Positions 25,673 through 35,095 are shown, counted from the first letter of the stretch. The stretch is DNA of 64,000 nucleotides from Fictibacillus fluitans (GCF_030418125.1 NZ_JAUHTR010000011.1:60830-124829); one strand, 5' to 3'. Numbers and translations: made by a program. Notes: a model not told the origin generated them from the letters alone.

Positions 25673-27241
25673 TTATCGATTCTCTTTCAAATGACTGATT
25701 TTGATGTTGTGGAAAGTTGATTTCCCTCCATCAGAAAACAATGAAATCCCTTCATCCTCAAATCTTGGATAAACCAAATTCGAATGTACCGTCTTTCCAT
25801 CATCCACAAACACTTCGATACTCGTTTTATCCACTAATATTTTCAGATGAACCTTTTTCTTCTCTCCATCAAACGGTGCCTTGCTCTCGGTAAATTTGTT
25901 CTCTTTATCGGGATGGTCTGTAAATGACCGGTTCACATAAGAATACTGGTCTGCTGCATTAATTCCCACATCGATATGATGCTTCTTATCATGAGATTCA
26001 CGAAGTTTTACGCCAATATTTTTAGCCTCGTCCCAGCTGATATCGGTCTCAAGTTGATAAACATCAGCTTTCACATCCAATGTTTTGGTGCCATCCACTT
26101 CAATTTCATCATAGGTTTTGGTTTTACCTTTTAACTGTTCAAGTGCTTTTACGGGCTCGGAGGCCAAATAATAGGAACTGTCATCTCCAGTTTTAAGCTC
26201 GATCTTCCGGGTGACGGAATCCATGCCGTTAAAGCCTTCTTTTACGGTTGGGGTGTTATGCGGATACGCCCAGTTGTTCATCCAGGCAAACGCATAGCGC
26301 TTTTCGTATGGATCGTTCGCTGCGCCGTTCTTAAACGTAACACCGCCATACCAATCAAAGCCGTGATCCAGCCATTGCGGTTTTTCCTGGTCAGGGGTAA
26401 AGGTGCTTCCGTCAAAGCTGCCGGTCCAGTAGGCGTACGTGTTCGGTTCGCCTATTGCTGAGCCGTTGGCGCTGAAGCCAAGCATCCATTTCATGGTTCC
26501 GTCATCAGCACGCATCATATATAGATCCGGACATTCAAGAACACCAAGATTATCGGTGGAAAAGCTGCTGGTATACTTCCAGTCCTTCAGGTTGTTTGAT
26601 TCGTAAAAACCGATCTTGTTTCCTTCAGCCATGGTCATGACCCATTTGTCGTGCTGCTCGTCCCGAATGATTTTCGGATCGCGGAAATCCTTTGTGCCAG
26701 GGTTGGCCAAGACGGGTTTGTCACTGTAAGATTTAAAGGTTATTCCGTTGTCTCTGCTATACCACAGGAACTGCTCCTGCTTGCCGCCGTCTTTTGAAGG
26801 CTGGGTAAGGACGGCGATCCACGCGTTTTTGCCAAAGCCGGCCGTGTTTTCCTTATCAATGACAACCGATCCGGACCAGGGGTCACCATTCTCGTTCGTG
26901 TACTTTGGAATGGCGACGCCCTCGTCCTTCCAGTGAACCAAATCCTCCGAGGCGGCATGGCGCCATTCGGTTCCGTTGCCTTTTGGATAGTCCTTGTTAT
27001 AGAGATAGTAATAATGATATTTCCCGTCAGCATAAATCGGCCGCTGCGGGTCGTTTTTCCAATGGTCCGGTGCAGTGAAATGGTACGCTGCCCGGTAGGA
27101 TGGCATATCTTCCTTTTTCTCTGGCGTGTTGTCAGTTGGCTGCTGCATCAGCTGGTAAAGGCCAAAGCCCAATACACTGAGTAAAATGAGAGCGGTAACC
27201 GCCCACAGCAGCTTCTTGTTTCCTTTTACCTTCATGTCCAT
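25673..27241 (-). CDS. levB: GH32 endolevanase LevB-like
   Basis: 522 residues. N-terminal hydrophobic anchor or signal (about 11-31), then a GH32 five-blade propeller with the nucleophile Asp in WKNDPQRP (about 60), the transition-state Asp in FRDPKI (about 190) and the acid/base Glu in ECPD (about 237). A C-terminal beta-sandwich follows (about 390-520). Similar in length and order to B. subtilis LevB (YveB), which cuts levan internally and follows sacB as here. Start ATG 27241 with GGAAGGTG upstream; 68 bp after sacB with a hairpin between them. Confidence 0.9.
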   Translation of the reverse strand: MDMKVKGNKKLLWAVTALILLSVLGFGLYQLMQQPTDNTPEKKEDMPSYRAAYHFTAPDHWKNDPQRPIYADGKYHYYYLYNKDYPKGNGTEWRHAASEDLVHWKDEGVAIPKYTNENGDPWSGSVVIDKENTAGFGKNAWIAVLTQPSKDGGKQEQFLWYSRDNGITFKSYSDKPVLANPGTKDFRDPKIIRDEQHDKWVMTMAEGNKIGFYESNNLKDWKYTSSFSTDNLGVLECPDLYMMRADDGTMKWMLGFSANGSAIGEPNTYAYWTGSFDGSTFTPDQEKPQWLDHGFDWYGGVTFKNGAANDPYEKRYAFAWMNNWAYPHNTPTVKEGFNGMDSVTRKIELKTGDDSSYYLASEPVKALEQLKGKTKTYDEIEVDGTKTLDVKADVYQLETDISWDEAKNIGVKLRESHDKKHHIDVGINAADQYSYVNRSFTDHPDKENKFTESKAPFDGEKKKVHLKILVDKTSIEVFVDDGKTVHSNLVYPRFEDEGISLFSDGGKSTFHNIKISHLKENR

Positions 27242-27264
27242 TCACCTTCCTTTCCATGATATAA

Positions 27265-27300
27265 AAAAAGAAAATGCCGGGGTACGGACATTTTCTTTTT
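27265..27300 (-). terminator. Intra-operon terminator between sacB and levB
   Basis: Perfect 12-bp inverted repeat AAAAAGAAAATG / CATTTTCTTTTT with a 12-nt loop. AT-rich, probably leaky, so it would lower levB expression relative to sacB or protect the sacB mRNA end. Confidence 0.65.
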
Positions 27301-27309
27301 AAATGTAGG

Positions 27310-28767
27310 TTAATCGGTCAGCTGACCCTGGTTCAGGATGCTGTTTTTAACAACCGAGGTATTCGGTCCTTTGATCTTCAGCTTGAAGCTTGGCGCAAAA
27401 GTGGACTTGTGGTCTTCAAAGAACCCGCGGTTGGTCATATAGCTTGTGACGACCGTATTGTCGCTGTTCTTTTGAGGAATTACATAATGCGCGTAGTTCC
27501 ATGTTATATCGTTAGGATCAAGGTCCTGATGCAGCACGATGCCTGTTTTGTTCAACGGCTTGAACGGGCCGTCCAGGGAGTTGGCAACATAGCCGAGCAT
27601 GTAAATGTCTTCATTATCAATTCCGTCAATCGTCATCTTGGAACCGCGTGCGCTTGTGAAAAGGTACCATTTGCCGTCTTTTTCAAATACGTTGGCACGT
27701 TCGATTTCATCGGTTACGGTATTGGAAACGATCAGTGGCTTCATTACTTTTTTCACCGTGTAATCATCATTGATCTCAATGATGCCGATGGCGCCGTTTG
27801 CTTTTTCGGCCAGATCCTTTTTAGGGCTTTGAAGCAGGCTGTTCTTTTCAGTCTGGAAGAAAGCATTGCTCTTACCGTAGTAAGCCTGGTTGTAAAGCTG
27901 ATTTTCGCCCTGGTAACCGGTTTCAGTGCCGGTATTTGCTTCAAATACAAGATATTTGCGGCCATTGTCTTCTACATAATGCGGATCTCTTAGCGTATGG
28001 TTGTCGTTGTAGTCACCGCCGCCAAATGCTTTTTCAACCGTTTGATACATTTTGCTGTCTCCGCCCTCAAAGATGGACTTGTAGTCTTGTACACCATCGA
28101 TGTCGAGGGTGCTGCTGTCTTTTTCAGACACGTTAACTTGTGCGGTAGTCAGCGTTTGCTTGCCGTAATGCTTAGATTCAGGTGTGAACGGTTCACGATT
28201 GGTATAAAACAGGCGGATTTCGCCATCCGACGTGAAGGTGGCAGAGCCGGACCATTCTTCAGACTGATGCTTTAAGTAAGGATCATTCGCTTTGAACTTG
28301 TCGTTGTCATCAAACACCCGGCCGGCATTTTTCCAGGCATCGATGCCATTGTCACCTGCTTTTTTATAGAACATGTAGATGAACGTGTCATTGGCGTTCT
28401 TCGGGTCACCGGCGAGTCCGAATACGATGTTGTAGCCTTTGTAGTTCGCAACGGTTCCGTCAGCGTTCTGCAGCGGCCAGGTATCCCAAACGTCCATTTT
28501 GATCAGGTTGCCGTCCTTGTCATATTTCTGGGCAGAAGGGATGTTCTTGATGGTGGATGCATCGAATTTCGGAACTTCGAACTTGTCATCTCCATGCTGC
28601 GAAATCATGCCTTTCATGTCGGAGCGGGTAATCTGCGATGTTCCGTACGTTTCTTTATAGTCTTTTGTTGCTGTTTCTGCGAAAGCCTCTGGCCCGCCTG
28701 CTCCAAAAAGGATGAAGGCGCTCATGGATATGGCTGAAGCCTTTACGGCCAGCTTTTGAATTTTCAT
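27310..28767 (-). CDS. sacB: Levansucrase SacB
   Basis: 485 residues from ATG 28767, preceded by ATAGGAGGAAACAAA; a longer frame from 28809 lacks a ribosome site. Signal peptide of about 29 residues with cleavage after AFA. GH68 enzyme that builds levan from sucrose outside the cell. Catalytic residues visible: nucleophile Asp in VWDTWPLQ, stabilising Asp in LRDPHYVED, acid/base Glu in DEIERANVF. B. subtilis SacB is 473 residues. Confidence 0.95.
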   Translation of the reverse strand: MKIQKLAVKASAISMSAFILFGAGGPEAFAETATKDYKETYGTSQITRSDMKGMISQHGDDKFEVPKFDASTIKNIPSAQKYDKDGNLIKMDVWDTWPLQNADGTVANYKGYNIVFGLAGDPKNANDTFIYMFYKKAGDNGIDAWKNAGRVFDDNDKFKANDPYLKHQSEEWSGSATFTSDGEIRLFYTNREPFTPESKHYGKQTLTTAQVNVSEKDSSTLDIDGVQDYKSIFEGGDSKMYQTVEKAFGGGDYNDNHTLRDPHYVEDNGRKYLVFEANTGTETGYQGENQLYNQAYYGKSNAFFQTEKNSLLQSPKKDLAEKANGAIGIIEINDDYTVKKVMKPLIVSNTVTDEIERANVFEKDGKWYLFTSARGSKMTIDGIDNEDIYMLGYVANSLDGPFKPLNKTGIVLHQDLDPNDITWNYAHYVIPQKNSDNTVVTSYMTNRGFFEDHKSTFAPSFKLKIKGPNTSVVKNSILNQGQLTD

Positions 28768-28847
28768 TTTGTTTCCTCCTATAATGTTTTTTTGCGGTAA
28801 ACCTGTCATAACCGTGCGGCAGGTGAACCTTGTTTATTACACATTGA

Positions 28848-28856
28848 ATTATAGGG
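28848..28856 (-). promoter_or_regulatory. Putative -10 of the sacB promoter
   Basis: Minus strand CTATAATTC gives a TATAAT -10 about 85 bp upstream of the sacB start, with no SigA -35 at the right distance. Such a promoter would need an activator; the AraC-type response regulator encoded upstream is a candidate. No SacY-type antiterminator hairpin with a T run is evident in the 195-bp gap. Confidence 0.4.
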
Positions 28857-28931
28857 CAGGGGCGCCAGGCTTGGATATGGCACATATTGACGTGGATTTC
28901 GTCTTATATTGATATAGGAAAAATGAGGATC

Positions 28932-28957
28932 AAAAAAAGCCCCCTTTTGGAGGCTTA
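28932..28957 (-). terminator. Terminator after the solute-binding lipoprotein gene
   Basis: AAGCCTCC / GGGGGCTT hairpin with a T7 tail on the minus strand; separates the kinase operon from sacB. Confidence 0.8.
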
Positions 28958-28962
28958 ACGTG

Positions 28963-30240
28963 TTATTGCGATATCGAGCGTTCCCAGGACTTCTGGAATT
29001 CATGAAGAAGCTGCTCCCGGGTCAGTTTTTTCCCAACATACATTTTCATGGCGGCGCCAAATTCATCCCGGACGCCGACGGGAAAATGAAACCAGTTGGA
29101 AGAGAGGGTTTTTCCTTCCTTATAGTGCTGCATGATTTCGTCGGCCAGCGGACCGGGGTTCTCAGGCTTAATCGTTTTGAAGGCAGGAATAAATTTGAAC
29201 TTTTCCGTCATGTAGGCTTTTCCCTTGGTGGACGAGACCATCCAGTTCAAAAACTTTTTAGCCTCTTTTTTCTCTTCGGGGGAAGCCTGCTTATTTACCA
29301 CCCAATAATTCGGAACACTTACCACAATGGATTCATTGGAAGGTTCTTCATTAATCGGGATCGGCATCAATCCCGGTTTCATGGCGGGTGCGATCCCATT
29401 GATCATGGGCTGAATCCAGTTTCCTTGAAGGATAATGCCTGCTTTTCCGTTGGCAAAACTGTTCACTTCCGCCGTATAGTCGGTCGTCAGCGGATTTGCC
29501 GTCCCATATTTCAAGGTAAGGTCCAGAAAATCCAGCACATCATTAAATGCCGGGTTTTGGTCAATGCGTGCGGTTCCATTATTCAAACGCTGGATAAATG
29601 CATCCGGATCTTTTTGCATGGCAAACGCGATATTCAACAGGTGGACACCAAGTTTCCAGTCCTCATAATAACCGGTCGCAAATGGGGTAACGCCCGCTTT
29701 TTTCAGTTTTTTGGCGTCAGCGGTCAGTTCGCTCAATGTTCGCGGCTCACGGGTAATGCTGGCTTTTCGGAATAGCTCTTTGTTGTAAATCAACCCGTAG
29801 CCTTCGAGATTCATCGGCATCCCGTAAATTTTACCGTTCAATGTGACCGGCGTAAGAGCATCACCATAGGCATCTTTTACCCAAGGCTGATCGGACAAAT
29901 CCTCCAGGTATTTTCTCCACAGCTTCGCATTTTCAAAGCCCGTGTTGGTAAAAATATCGGGCGCTTTGCCGCTGGCCATCTCTGCCTTCAGGTCAGATAA
30001 TGTATCCGCTGCACCGCCTACCGTATGTATCACGATGTTCACATGGGGATTTTTCTTTTCATAGGCTTTGGCCATTTGCTCGAACTGCGTGGAAATCTCC
30101 ACCTTCGGATTTCGGACCGTCAGGGTGATGTCCTGCTTTGGTGGCGGCGTCTTTTTCGTTTCCCGGTCGTCGGGATTCTGGCAGCTCACGAGCGAAAGGC
30201 TGATTACTCCGGTCAACAGAATTAAAGCAAGCTTTTTCAT
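28963..30240 (-). CDS. Extracellular sugar-binding lipoprotein (ABC type, family 1)
   Basis: 425 residues from ATG 30240, which has ACAGGAGTAGG upstream inside the end of the regulator gene; the open frame extends to 30369 but that part overlaps the regulator. Signal peptide with lipobox LVSC at about residue 20. SBP_bac_1 fold: DIFTNTGFEN, YGMPMNLEGYGLIYNKELF, GKAGIILQGNW, LNWMVSS. No permease or ATPase gene accompanies it; instead it is the third gene of a kinase-regulator operon, which suggests a sensing role. Ligand not known; sucrose or fructan products fit the neighbours. Confidence 0.85.
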   Translation of the reverse strand: MKKLALILLTGVISLSLVSCQNPDDRETKKTPPPKQDITLTVRNPKVEISTQFEQMAKAYEKKNPHVNIVIHTVGGAADTLSDLKAEMASGKAPDIFTNTGFENAKLWRKYLEDLSDQPWVKDAYGDALTPVTLNGKIYGMPMNLEGYGLIYNKELFRKASITREPRTLSELTADAKKLKKAGVTPFATGYYEDWKLGVHLLNIAFAMQKDPDAFIQRLNNGTARIDQNPAFNDVLDFLDLTLKYGTANPLTTDYTAEVNSFANGKAGIILQGNWIQPMINGIAPAMKPGLMPIPINEEPSNESIVVSVPNYWVVNKQASPEEKKEAKKFLNWMVSSTKGKAYMTEKFKFIPAFKTIKPENPGPLADEIMQHYKEGKTLSSNWFHFPVGVRDEFGAAMKMYVGKKLTREQLLHEFQKSWERSISQ

Positions 30241-30244
30241 GATC

Positions 30245-31390
30245 CTACTCCTGTCTTTCGCTGTTCCGATACTCGAACGGCGTGACACCGACGACCTTTT
30301 TGAACAGTTTGGAAAAGTACTTTTCATCCTGATATCCAAGCATGGAGGAAATCGAGTAGATGCTTTCATCTGTTTCCCGCAGCCAGTATTTGGCCTGTTC
30401 CGTTTTTAACCGGGTCAGGTACTTGGACAGCGGCATTCCGGTTTCCTGCTTGAACTTCCTCGAGATATGTTCCCGGCTGAAAAAGAAGCGGTTCGCAAGA
30501 TTCTCCAGTGTAATGTCTTCCATATAGTAATGGTCAACGTAAGAAATAATGTCCTGCATGCGGCGGGAAGCTTCCAGTTCATCAAGCCGCTGGATGGAAC
30601 GGAAATTCTGTTCCTCCATTTCCTTTTGCAGTTTGGGAAAAAGGAGGGGGAGGTCGTCCAGTGATTTGATTTTCCCGCTTACCAGCCGGACGGGAATGTC
30701 CAGGTGGTGGAAGAGCCATTCCTCAGCCGCAAGCCACTCTCCGGGCACTGTGATCACCAATCCGGAGTTATGCTGATGCTGAAGCTTGAAGGCATAGCCG
30801 AGCCGTCCTTCCAAAAGGTGATCCGCCAAATCATGAAGGTGAGCGTCAGGCTGGTGCATCTGATAGAACGAAAGAAGGGTAACCTCATAGGTTTCCGCTT
30901 CAGGAAGGAAAGGTGCAGCCAATTCCAGCTCGGCCGGTTCCCCCTGACAGGCGGCTGTGATTACCTGGTTAAGCCGTAGCCGTTTGGCATCCTCGGTGAA
31001 AAGAAGATTCTGCTGTTCTTCTTTCCAGGCATTGGCCGCCCTTTCAAGAGTGGCGTTAAATGATTCTTCTTCTATCGGCTTCAGCAAATAATCGAAGCTG
31101 TTATTTTGGATGGCTTTTCGCATAAACGCGTAATCGTCATACCCGGTTATCATCACCACTTTTCCGGGATAGGAAATGGTGTTCAGCCATTCGATGAGCT
31201 CGATCCCGTTCATGCCGGGCATTTTAATATCCGTAAAGATTAGTTCCGGCTGAGCGGTTTCAATGATATGCCGCGCATCATCTCCATTGCTTGCTTCCAA
31301 TAGCTGGGTCACCCCATTGGCTTCCCATTGCCCCAAATGGCGAATCACGTCCCGTACATTAAATTCATCATCAGCGATAAGTACTTTCAT
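30245..31390 (-). CDS. AraC-type response regulator (YesN-like)
   Basis: 381 residues from ATG 31390 (GAGGAGG 6 nt upstream). Receiver domain (about 1-120) with ADDE, phospho-acceptor Asp in FTDIKMPGMNG and Lys in LLKPIEEE. A variable middle region (130-270). C-terminal AraC double HTH (about 280-378) ending in GYQDEKYFSKLFKKVVGVTP. Overlaps the kinase gene by 20 bp and precedes the lipoprotein gene by 4 bp, so the three are co-translated. Confidence 0.92.
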   Translation of the reverse strand: MKVLIADDEFNVRDVIRHLGQWEANGVTQLLEASNGDDARHIIETAQPELIFTDIKMPGMNGIELIEWLNTISYPGKVVMITGYDDYAFMRKAIQNNSFDYLLKPIEEESFNATLERAANAWKEEQQNLLFTEDAKRLRLNQVITAACQGEPAELELAAPFLPEAETYEVTLLSFYQMHQPDAHLHDLADHLLEGRLGYAFKLQHQHNSGLVITVPGEWLAAEEWLFHHLDIPVRLVSGKIKSLDDLPLLFPKLQKEMEEQNFRSIQRLDELEASRRMQDIISYVDHYYMEDITLENLANRFFFSREHISRKFKQETGMPLSKYLTRLKTEQAKYWLRETDESIYSISSMLGYQDEKYFSKLFKKVVGVTPFEYRNSERQE

Positions 31391-33167
31391 GGCCATCCTC
31401 CTCTCCCTCCGTTGATTCTGTAAGGGGAATAGATAGTTTCACCAGGAACCCTTTTTCTAGCAGGGTATCGATCTCCAGATTAGCGCCTGGTCCGTAATTT
31501 AACAGAAGCCGGTCGTATATATTTTTCAGCCCGATATGTTCATTTGAATAATCTCCATCAGCAGGGGAGACGTAGATGTTCTCTTTTAACTCCTGAAGGG
31601 CTTCATCACCCATGCTGGGTCCGTTGTTTTCTACAAAGAGATATAAAAACTCTTTCTCAAGTGTCCCATAAATGGAAAGGTGGGCCTGATGCGTTTTTTC
31701 GTACCCATGTTTAAAAAAGTTCTCCACGAGCGGCTGAAGAATCATGCTTGGAATGGTCGTCTGCATGATCTCGTCACCAAGCTCAATCGAATAGTTCAGC
31801 GAGCGGCCGAACCGCTCCTGCTGCAGGGTTAGATATGCCTTGATATAGGCCACTTCATCCTTCACCATAACCCATTGGTTAGCCTGAATGGAATATCTCA
31901 TCATTTTCGAGAGAGACGTCAGCAGCTGATACACTCGTGGTGTTTTGGACCGGAGGGCAACAGCCCCGATGGATTGGAGCGCATTGAAGAGAAAATGCGG
32001 ATTAACCTGGGATTTAAGTGCGCTGAGCTGGTTTTTCCGGTTTTCAATTTCAAGCTTGTATTCACGGTCGATGTGAAGGTTGATCCGGTGCATCATTTCC
32101 TCAATGTGCGTCTCCAAATGGCCGATCTCGTCTTTTCTGCTCGTATCGAAGGGCACATTCATTTTTCCGCCTTCAATGGACCGGACTTTGTCGCTAAGCT
32201 CCTGGATCGGACGGGTGATCCGATAGGAGATGAAGCCGATCATGATCAGCCCGAGCAGACCCACACCAAGGCCGATCAAAATGTTGGTGTAAGCTGTCTT
32301 TCTGACATTGGAAAATAAGACATCGCCTGGCGTAATTTTGACCAGTTTCCACCCGTCGAGCGGTCCTGACAGACTTTGAGACAAGACGATGTTTTCCTTC
32401 GATTGCGGGGCATTCATCTCTCTTTTTAAGGAAGCAGGTACCTGTTTGCCAAAGAGGGACCGGTTGTTTCCGTACATCACATGATTGTGGTCATCAACCA
32501 GCAGAACAGACGCGCCATTTTTCTGTTCCACTTTTTCAATGATGCCTGAGTAAGTGCCAGGATTGATGTCCATCGTCATGATGCCGAGGAACTGACCCGA
32601 AAGGATGTCTGTAATCTTATGGTGAATGGTCAGTACTTTAGTGTTATCTGATTGAGGAACAATGGCTACATTATTGTAGTTTTTCAGTGGGTGTGGCGGT
32701 TCTATGATGTACTTTTGCCTGGAGTAAAGCAGATGTTGAACAGGTTTTTCTTTCAGAACGTTCGGCCGGTGTTTGCGTGTACTGACAATTGCGTTGTAAA
32801 CGGTGAACGACTCCTGATCTCTTGCGATGTAAAACCGGAGCTGGCGGATTTCCTTTCGCATCAGGTAAAAGGTCTCCAGGCTTTTTTCCATGGAGGACTG
32901 ATCCAGGTAAATGGAATCCTTGAACCCGTGCTGAAAAATCCTGAATAAATCAGGATTGCGGTATAGGATATACGGCAGGTCCACCAGATCACCAAAGTAC
33001 TGCTGAAGTTCCTCTGCGTTTTTCTGCATTTGCGCCCGGCTGTTTTGCAGCTCGTGCCGCTCCACGCTATTTTTGGTGACGCCATAGAGGATGACGACGG
33101 TTAAGAAATAAGGAATAAGAATAAAAAGAACGAGCATCAGCAGCAGTCGGCCCCGAATGGTTTTCAT
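31371..33167 (-). CDS. Sensor histidine kinase (YesM-like)
   Basis: 598 residues from ATG 33167 (AAGGAGGG upstream), discarding a 33-residue extension without a ribosome site. Membrane helix about 7-28, large extracytoplasmic Cache-like domain (about 30-280), second helix (about 285-307), HAMP (about 308-360), His_kinase with NPHFLFNALQS (about 397), and HATPase_c with the N-box FVENNGPS. Pairs with the AraC-type regulator. The adjacent lipoprotein and sacB/levB suggest extracellular sugar sensing. Confidence 0.9.
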   Translation of the reverse strand: MKTIRGRLLLMLVLFILIPYFLTVVILYGVTKNSVERHELQNSRAQMQKNAEELQQYFGDLVDLPYILYRNPDLFRIFQHGFKDSIYLDQSSMEKSLETFYLMRKEIRQLRFYIARDQESFTVYNAIVSTRKHRPNVLKEKPVQHLLYSRQKYIIEPPHPLKNYNNVAIVPQSDNTKVLTIHHKITDILSGQFLGIMTMDINPGTYSGIIEKVEQKNGASVLLVDDHNHVMYGNNRSLFGKQVPASLKREMNAPQSKENIVLSQSLSGPLDGWKLVKITPGDVLFSNVRKTAYTNILIGLGVGLLGLIMIGFISYRITRPIQELSDKVRSIEGGKMNVPFDTSRKDEIGHLETHIEEMMHRINLHIDREYKLEIENRKNQLSALKSQVNPHFLFNALQSIGAVALRSKTPRVYQLLTSLSKMMRYSIQANQWVMVKDEVAYIKAYLTLQQERFGRSLNYSIELGDEIMQTTIPSMILQPLVENFFKHGYEKTHQAHLSIYGTLEKEFLYLFVENNGPSMGDEALQELKENIYVSPADGDYSNEHIGLKNIYDRLLLNYGPGANLEIDTLLEKGFLVKLSIPLTESTEGEEDGHESTYR

Positions 33168-33330
33168 ATGTGCCCTCCTTTCTCGTGAAGGCGGGGTTTC
33201 TGTATGTATGTCCAACATATACTTCGCCAGTATGAAAAGATTTACGCTGATACATAATTTACCCAATTATTAAATTGGTGATTCTGTTCGATAAAAGGGT
33301 AAACCAATCTGCAAAGGGAGTGTGTGGATA

Positions 33331-33368
33331 AAAAAAAAAGCTGCTCCCATAAAGGAAACAGCCTTTTA
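33331..33368 (-). terminator. Terminator of the EamA gene
   Basis: Minus strand hairpin GGCTG / CAGC with inner CCTTTAT.GGG pairing, followed by a T9 run. Confidence 0.65.
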
Positions 33369-33374
33369 GTACTA

Positions 33375-34271
33375 TTAAACACTAGAATCCAGCGTCTTCG
33401 ATTTAAGCTTCATATTCACAAACATGATGCTTACCACGATAAACAACAACCCAACGACCAAATTAAGGGTGATGCTTTCATGCAGCAGAAACGAACTGCA
33501 AAGGATAGCAATGAGGGGGATCAGGAAGGTAAAGGATCCAACCTTGCTCGCTTCACCCGAACCGACCAGCGTAAAGAAGGCAAGCCAGCCAAAGGCAATG
33601 ACAAAGGTAGAGATGAAAACCAGATTAATAATAAAGGGTGTTTCCCATTTGATCATTGACCAGCTTTCAAACTCAGTGCCTGCTGCTAAAAGGAAGATTC
33701 CCCCGATTAGCAGCTGTATGGTAACCATCCAGATGGCGTCGACACGGTCACCAGTCTTTTTCACATAAACGGTGCCAAGCCCCCAGCCGATAGCGGAACC
33801 AAGCGCGAGCAAAATGCCGATTGCGGAAATATCTCCTGTAAACCCGCTGGCGCTGATGATCGCCACACCCGCAAAGCCGAGGAACAACCCGATTATTTTT
33901 AACCCGTACATTGATTCCCCGAGCCATAGCCAGCAAAAGATTCCAAGCAGCACGGGCTCAATGAAAACAATGGCCGAGAATAATCCGGCCGGGGCGTACC
34001 CGAGTCCTAACGTTTGGAGTCCGTAAAAAAGGATGATGTTGAAAAATGCGGAAATAGAATAAAAGTGCCATGTTTCTTTAAAACGAAGCTTCTTCAACCG
34101 TGGAAGTGCGAAAATAAGTAAGATAAGTCCGCCCAATATTGTTCTGATTCCTGCAAATAAAAGGGGAGGTGTGTAGTTAAGTGCCATCTTGGATAACGGC
34201 CAATTGATTCCCCATAAAATCACAAGGAACATAAGCAGAAAGGCGGTTTGTGCTCGTGAAAGTTGTTTCAT
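33375..34271 (-). CDS. EamA/DMT-superfamily transporter
   Basis: 298 residues, ten predicted membrane helices in two EamA repeats (about 8-140 and 150-285). The start MKQLSRAQTAFLLMFLVILWGINWPLSKMAL is typical of RhaT/YdcZ-type exporters of metabolites or amino acids. AAGGAGG 8 nt before the ATG. Monocistronic, substrate unknown. Confidence 0.88.
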   Translation of the reverse strand: MKQLSRAQTAFLLMFLVILWGINWPLSKMALNYTPPLLFAGIRTILGGLILLIFALPRLKKLRFKETWHFYSISAFFNIILFYGLQTLGLGYAPAGLFSAIVFIEPVLLGIFCWLWLGESMYGLKIIGLFLGFAGVAIISASGFTGDISAIGILLALGSAIGWGLGTVYVKKTGDRVDAIWMVTIQLLIGGIFLLAAGTEFESWSMIKWETPFIINLVFISTFVIAFGWLAFFTLVGSGEASKVGSFTFLIPLIAILCSSFLLHESITLNLVVGLLFIVVSIMFVNMKLKSKTLDSSV

Positions 34272-34360
34272 CGGTGTGCCTCCTTGACGTATACGGTAAA
34301 CATATTACGCCTATGAAAATAAATCACAAGTTTAATGCTCTTACGCTATTTTCGTTCATC

Positions 34361-34381
34361 ATTTCCCGAGAAATATCTACA
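34361..34381. repeat. 21-bp dispersed repeat, copy 2
   Basis: Identical to 18874-18894 (begins ATTTCCCGAGAAATATC). Here it lies between the EamA gene and the small membrane protein gene. Confidence 0.6.
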
Positions 34382-34435
34382 GCTTTTTGTCCTTACAGAC
34401 AAATTCAAACAAAATAACACGGAGGATTTCCGGGT

Positions 34436-34597
34436 TTATGAGCTTAATAGTGCGAAAATCATAACCGAAAGACCAGCACTTAGTAATACTGAAATGAACC
34501 AATATTTCTTTGCTGTCATCTTTAGAAGCACGTTTAGTATCGAACTAGTACCAATTAAAATTAAAAAAATGAAAATAATCAGAAGGAACTCGGGCAT
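34436..34597 (-). CDS. Small two-helix membrane protein
   Basis: 53 residues from ATG 34597 (AAGGAAAGG upstream; an earlier in-frame ATG at 34606 is closer to that site). Two hydrophobic helices (about 3-22 and 32-50) joined by a basic KMTAKKYW loop. No family recognised. Supported only by the ribosome site and membrane pattern. Confidence 0.45.
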   Translation of the reverse strand: MPEFLLIIFIFLILIGTSSILNVLLKMTAKKYWFISVLLSAGLSVMIFALLSS

Positions 34598-34799
34598 TTC
34601 ATGCATCCTTTCCTTATAAAACAATATTTCTATGGTAATGGGAGGAGGCTTTATATAACAAGAGAATAAACTCCTAGTTGTTTACATTGCCATCTATGCA
34701 TAACATTGCTAATTCCTTTGAAGAACGATTAGAGTCATACGAAAGAAAGTGTACCAATATAATAAAATAAATATCTTCCACTTTTAAGGAGGCTCTCCT

Positions 34800-35042
34800 A
34801 TGGACATCAATGAATTCGCTCCGTATGTTGGGTTAGCCGTCATTTTGTATGCCATCCGTCAGACATCCAGAGTTTCAAACCGTTATATTCCGATCGTTGC
34901 CATTGTGCTTGGCGTGCTGTATTCGTTCTGGGAATCAGGCGTATCGCCTCACGCTACACTGGTGGGATTAAAGTACGCATTACTTGGCATTGGTACAGTG
35001 GCCGGTGTAAAATATTTCATAGAGTCATCGGCTAAAAAGTAA
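34800..35042 (+). CDS. Small holin-like membrane protein
   Basis: 80 residues with three short hydrophobic segments (about 9-19, 29-45 and 56-72), a charged loop between the first two, and a C-terminal SSAKK. The size and pattern resemble phage-type holins and related small Bacillus membrane proteins, but no phage genes are nearby. Strong TAAGGAGG before the ATG and a terminator behind it, so it is expressed alone. Confidence 0.6.
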   Translation: MDINEFAPYVGLAVILYAIRQTSRVSNRYIPIVAIVLGVLYSFWESGVSPHATLVGLKYALLGIGTVAGVKYFIESSAKK

Positions 35043-35063
35043 ACATTCACGATGCCGAACACA

Positions 35064-35095
35064 AGTCGCCGGGGATTTCCCTGCGGCTTTTTTTG
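35064..35095 (+). terminator. Terminator of the holin-like gene
   Basis: AGTCGC..GGGG / CCC.GCGGCT hairpin with a T7 tail. Confidence 0.75.

Noticed and set aside
28790..28850. SacY-type antiterminator/terminator in the sacB leader
   Set aside because: The only inverted repeat (ACCTG...CAGGT) is imperfect and has no U tract after it, so an RNA switch cannot be claimed.
27274..29775. Long plus-strand open frames (239 and 271 residues) opposite sacB and the lipoprotein gene
   Set aside because: Both lie wholly or mostly opposite genes with catalytic motifs and signal peptides; their translations are Phe/His/Arg-rich without domains.
32321..32337. A third copy of the TATCGCCTGGCGATA palindrome inside the kinase gene
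   Set aside because: Only the core ATCGCCTGGCG is present, without the outer bases, and it lies in coding sequence; chance similarity is enough to explain it.
34335..34619. Plus-strand 94-residue frame
   Set aside because: No ribosome site, overlaps the 21-bp repeat and the better supported small membrane protein on the other strand.
34800..35042. Prophage remnant, because of a holin-like protein
   Set aside because: No lysin, structural, integrase or att-like sequences nearby; the gene has its own ribosome site and terminator like an ordinary host gene.
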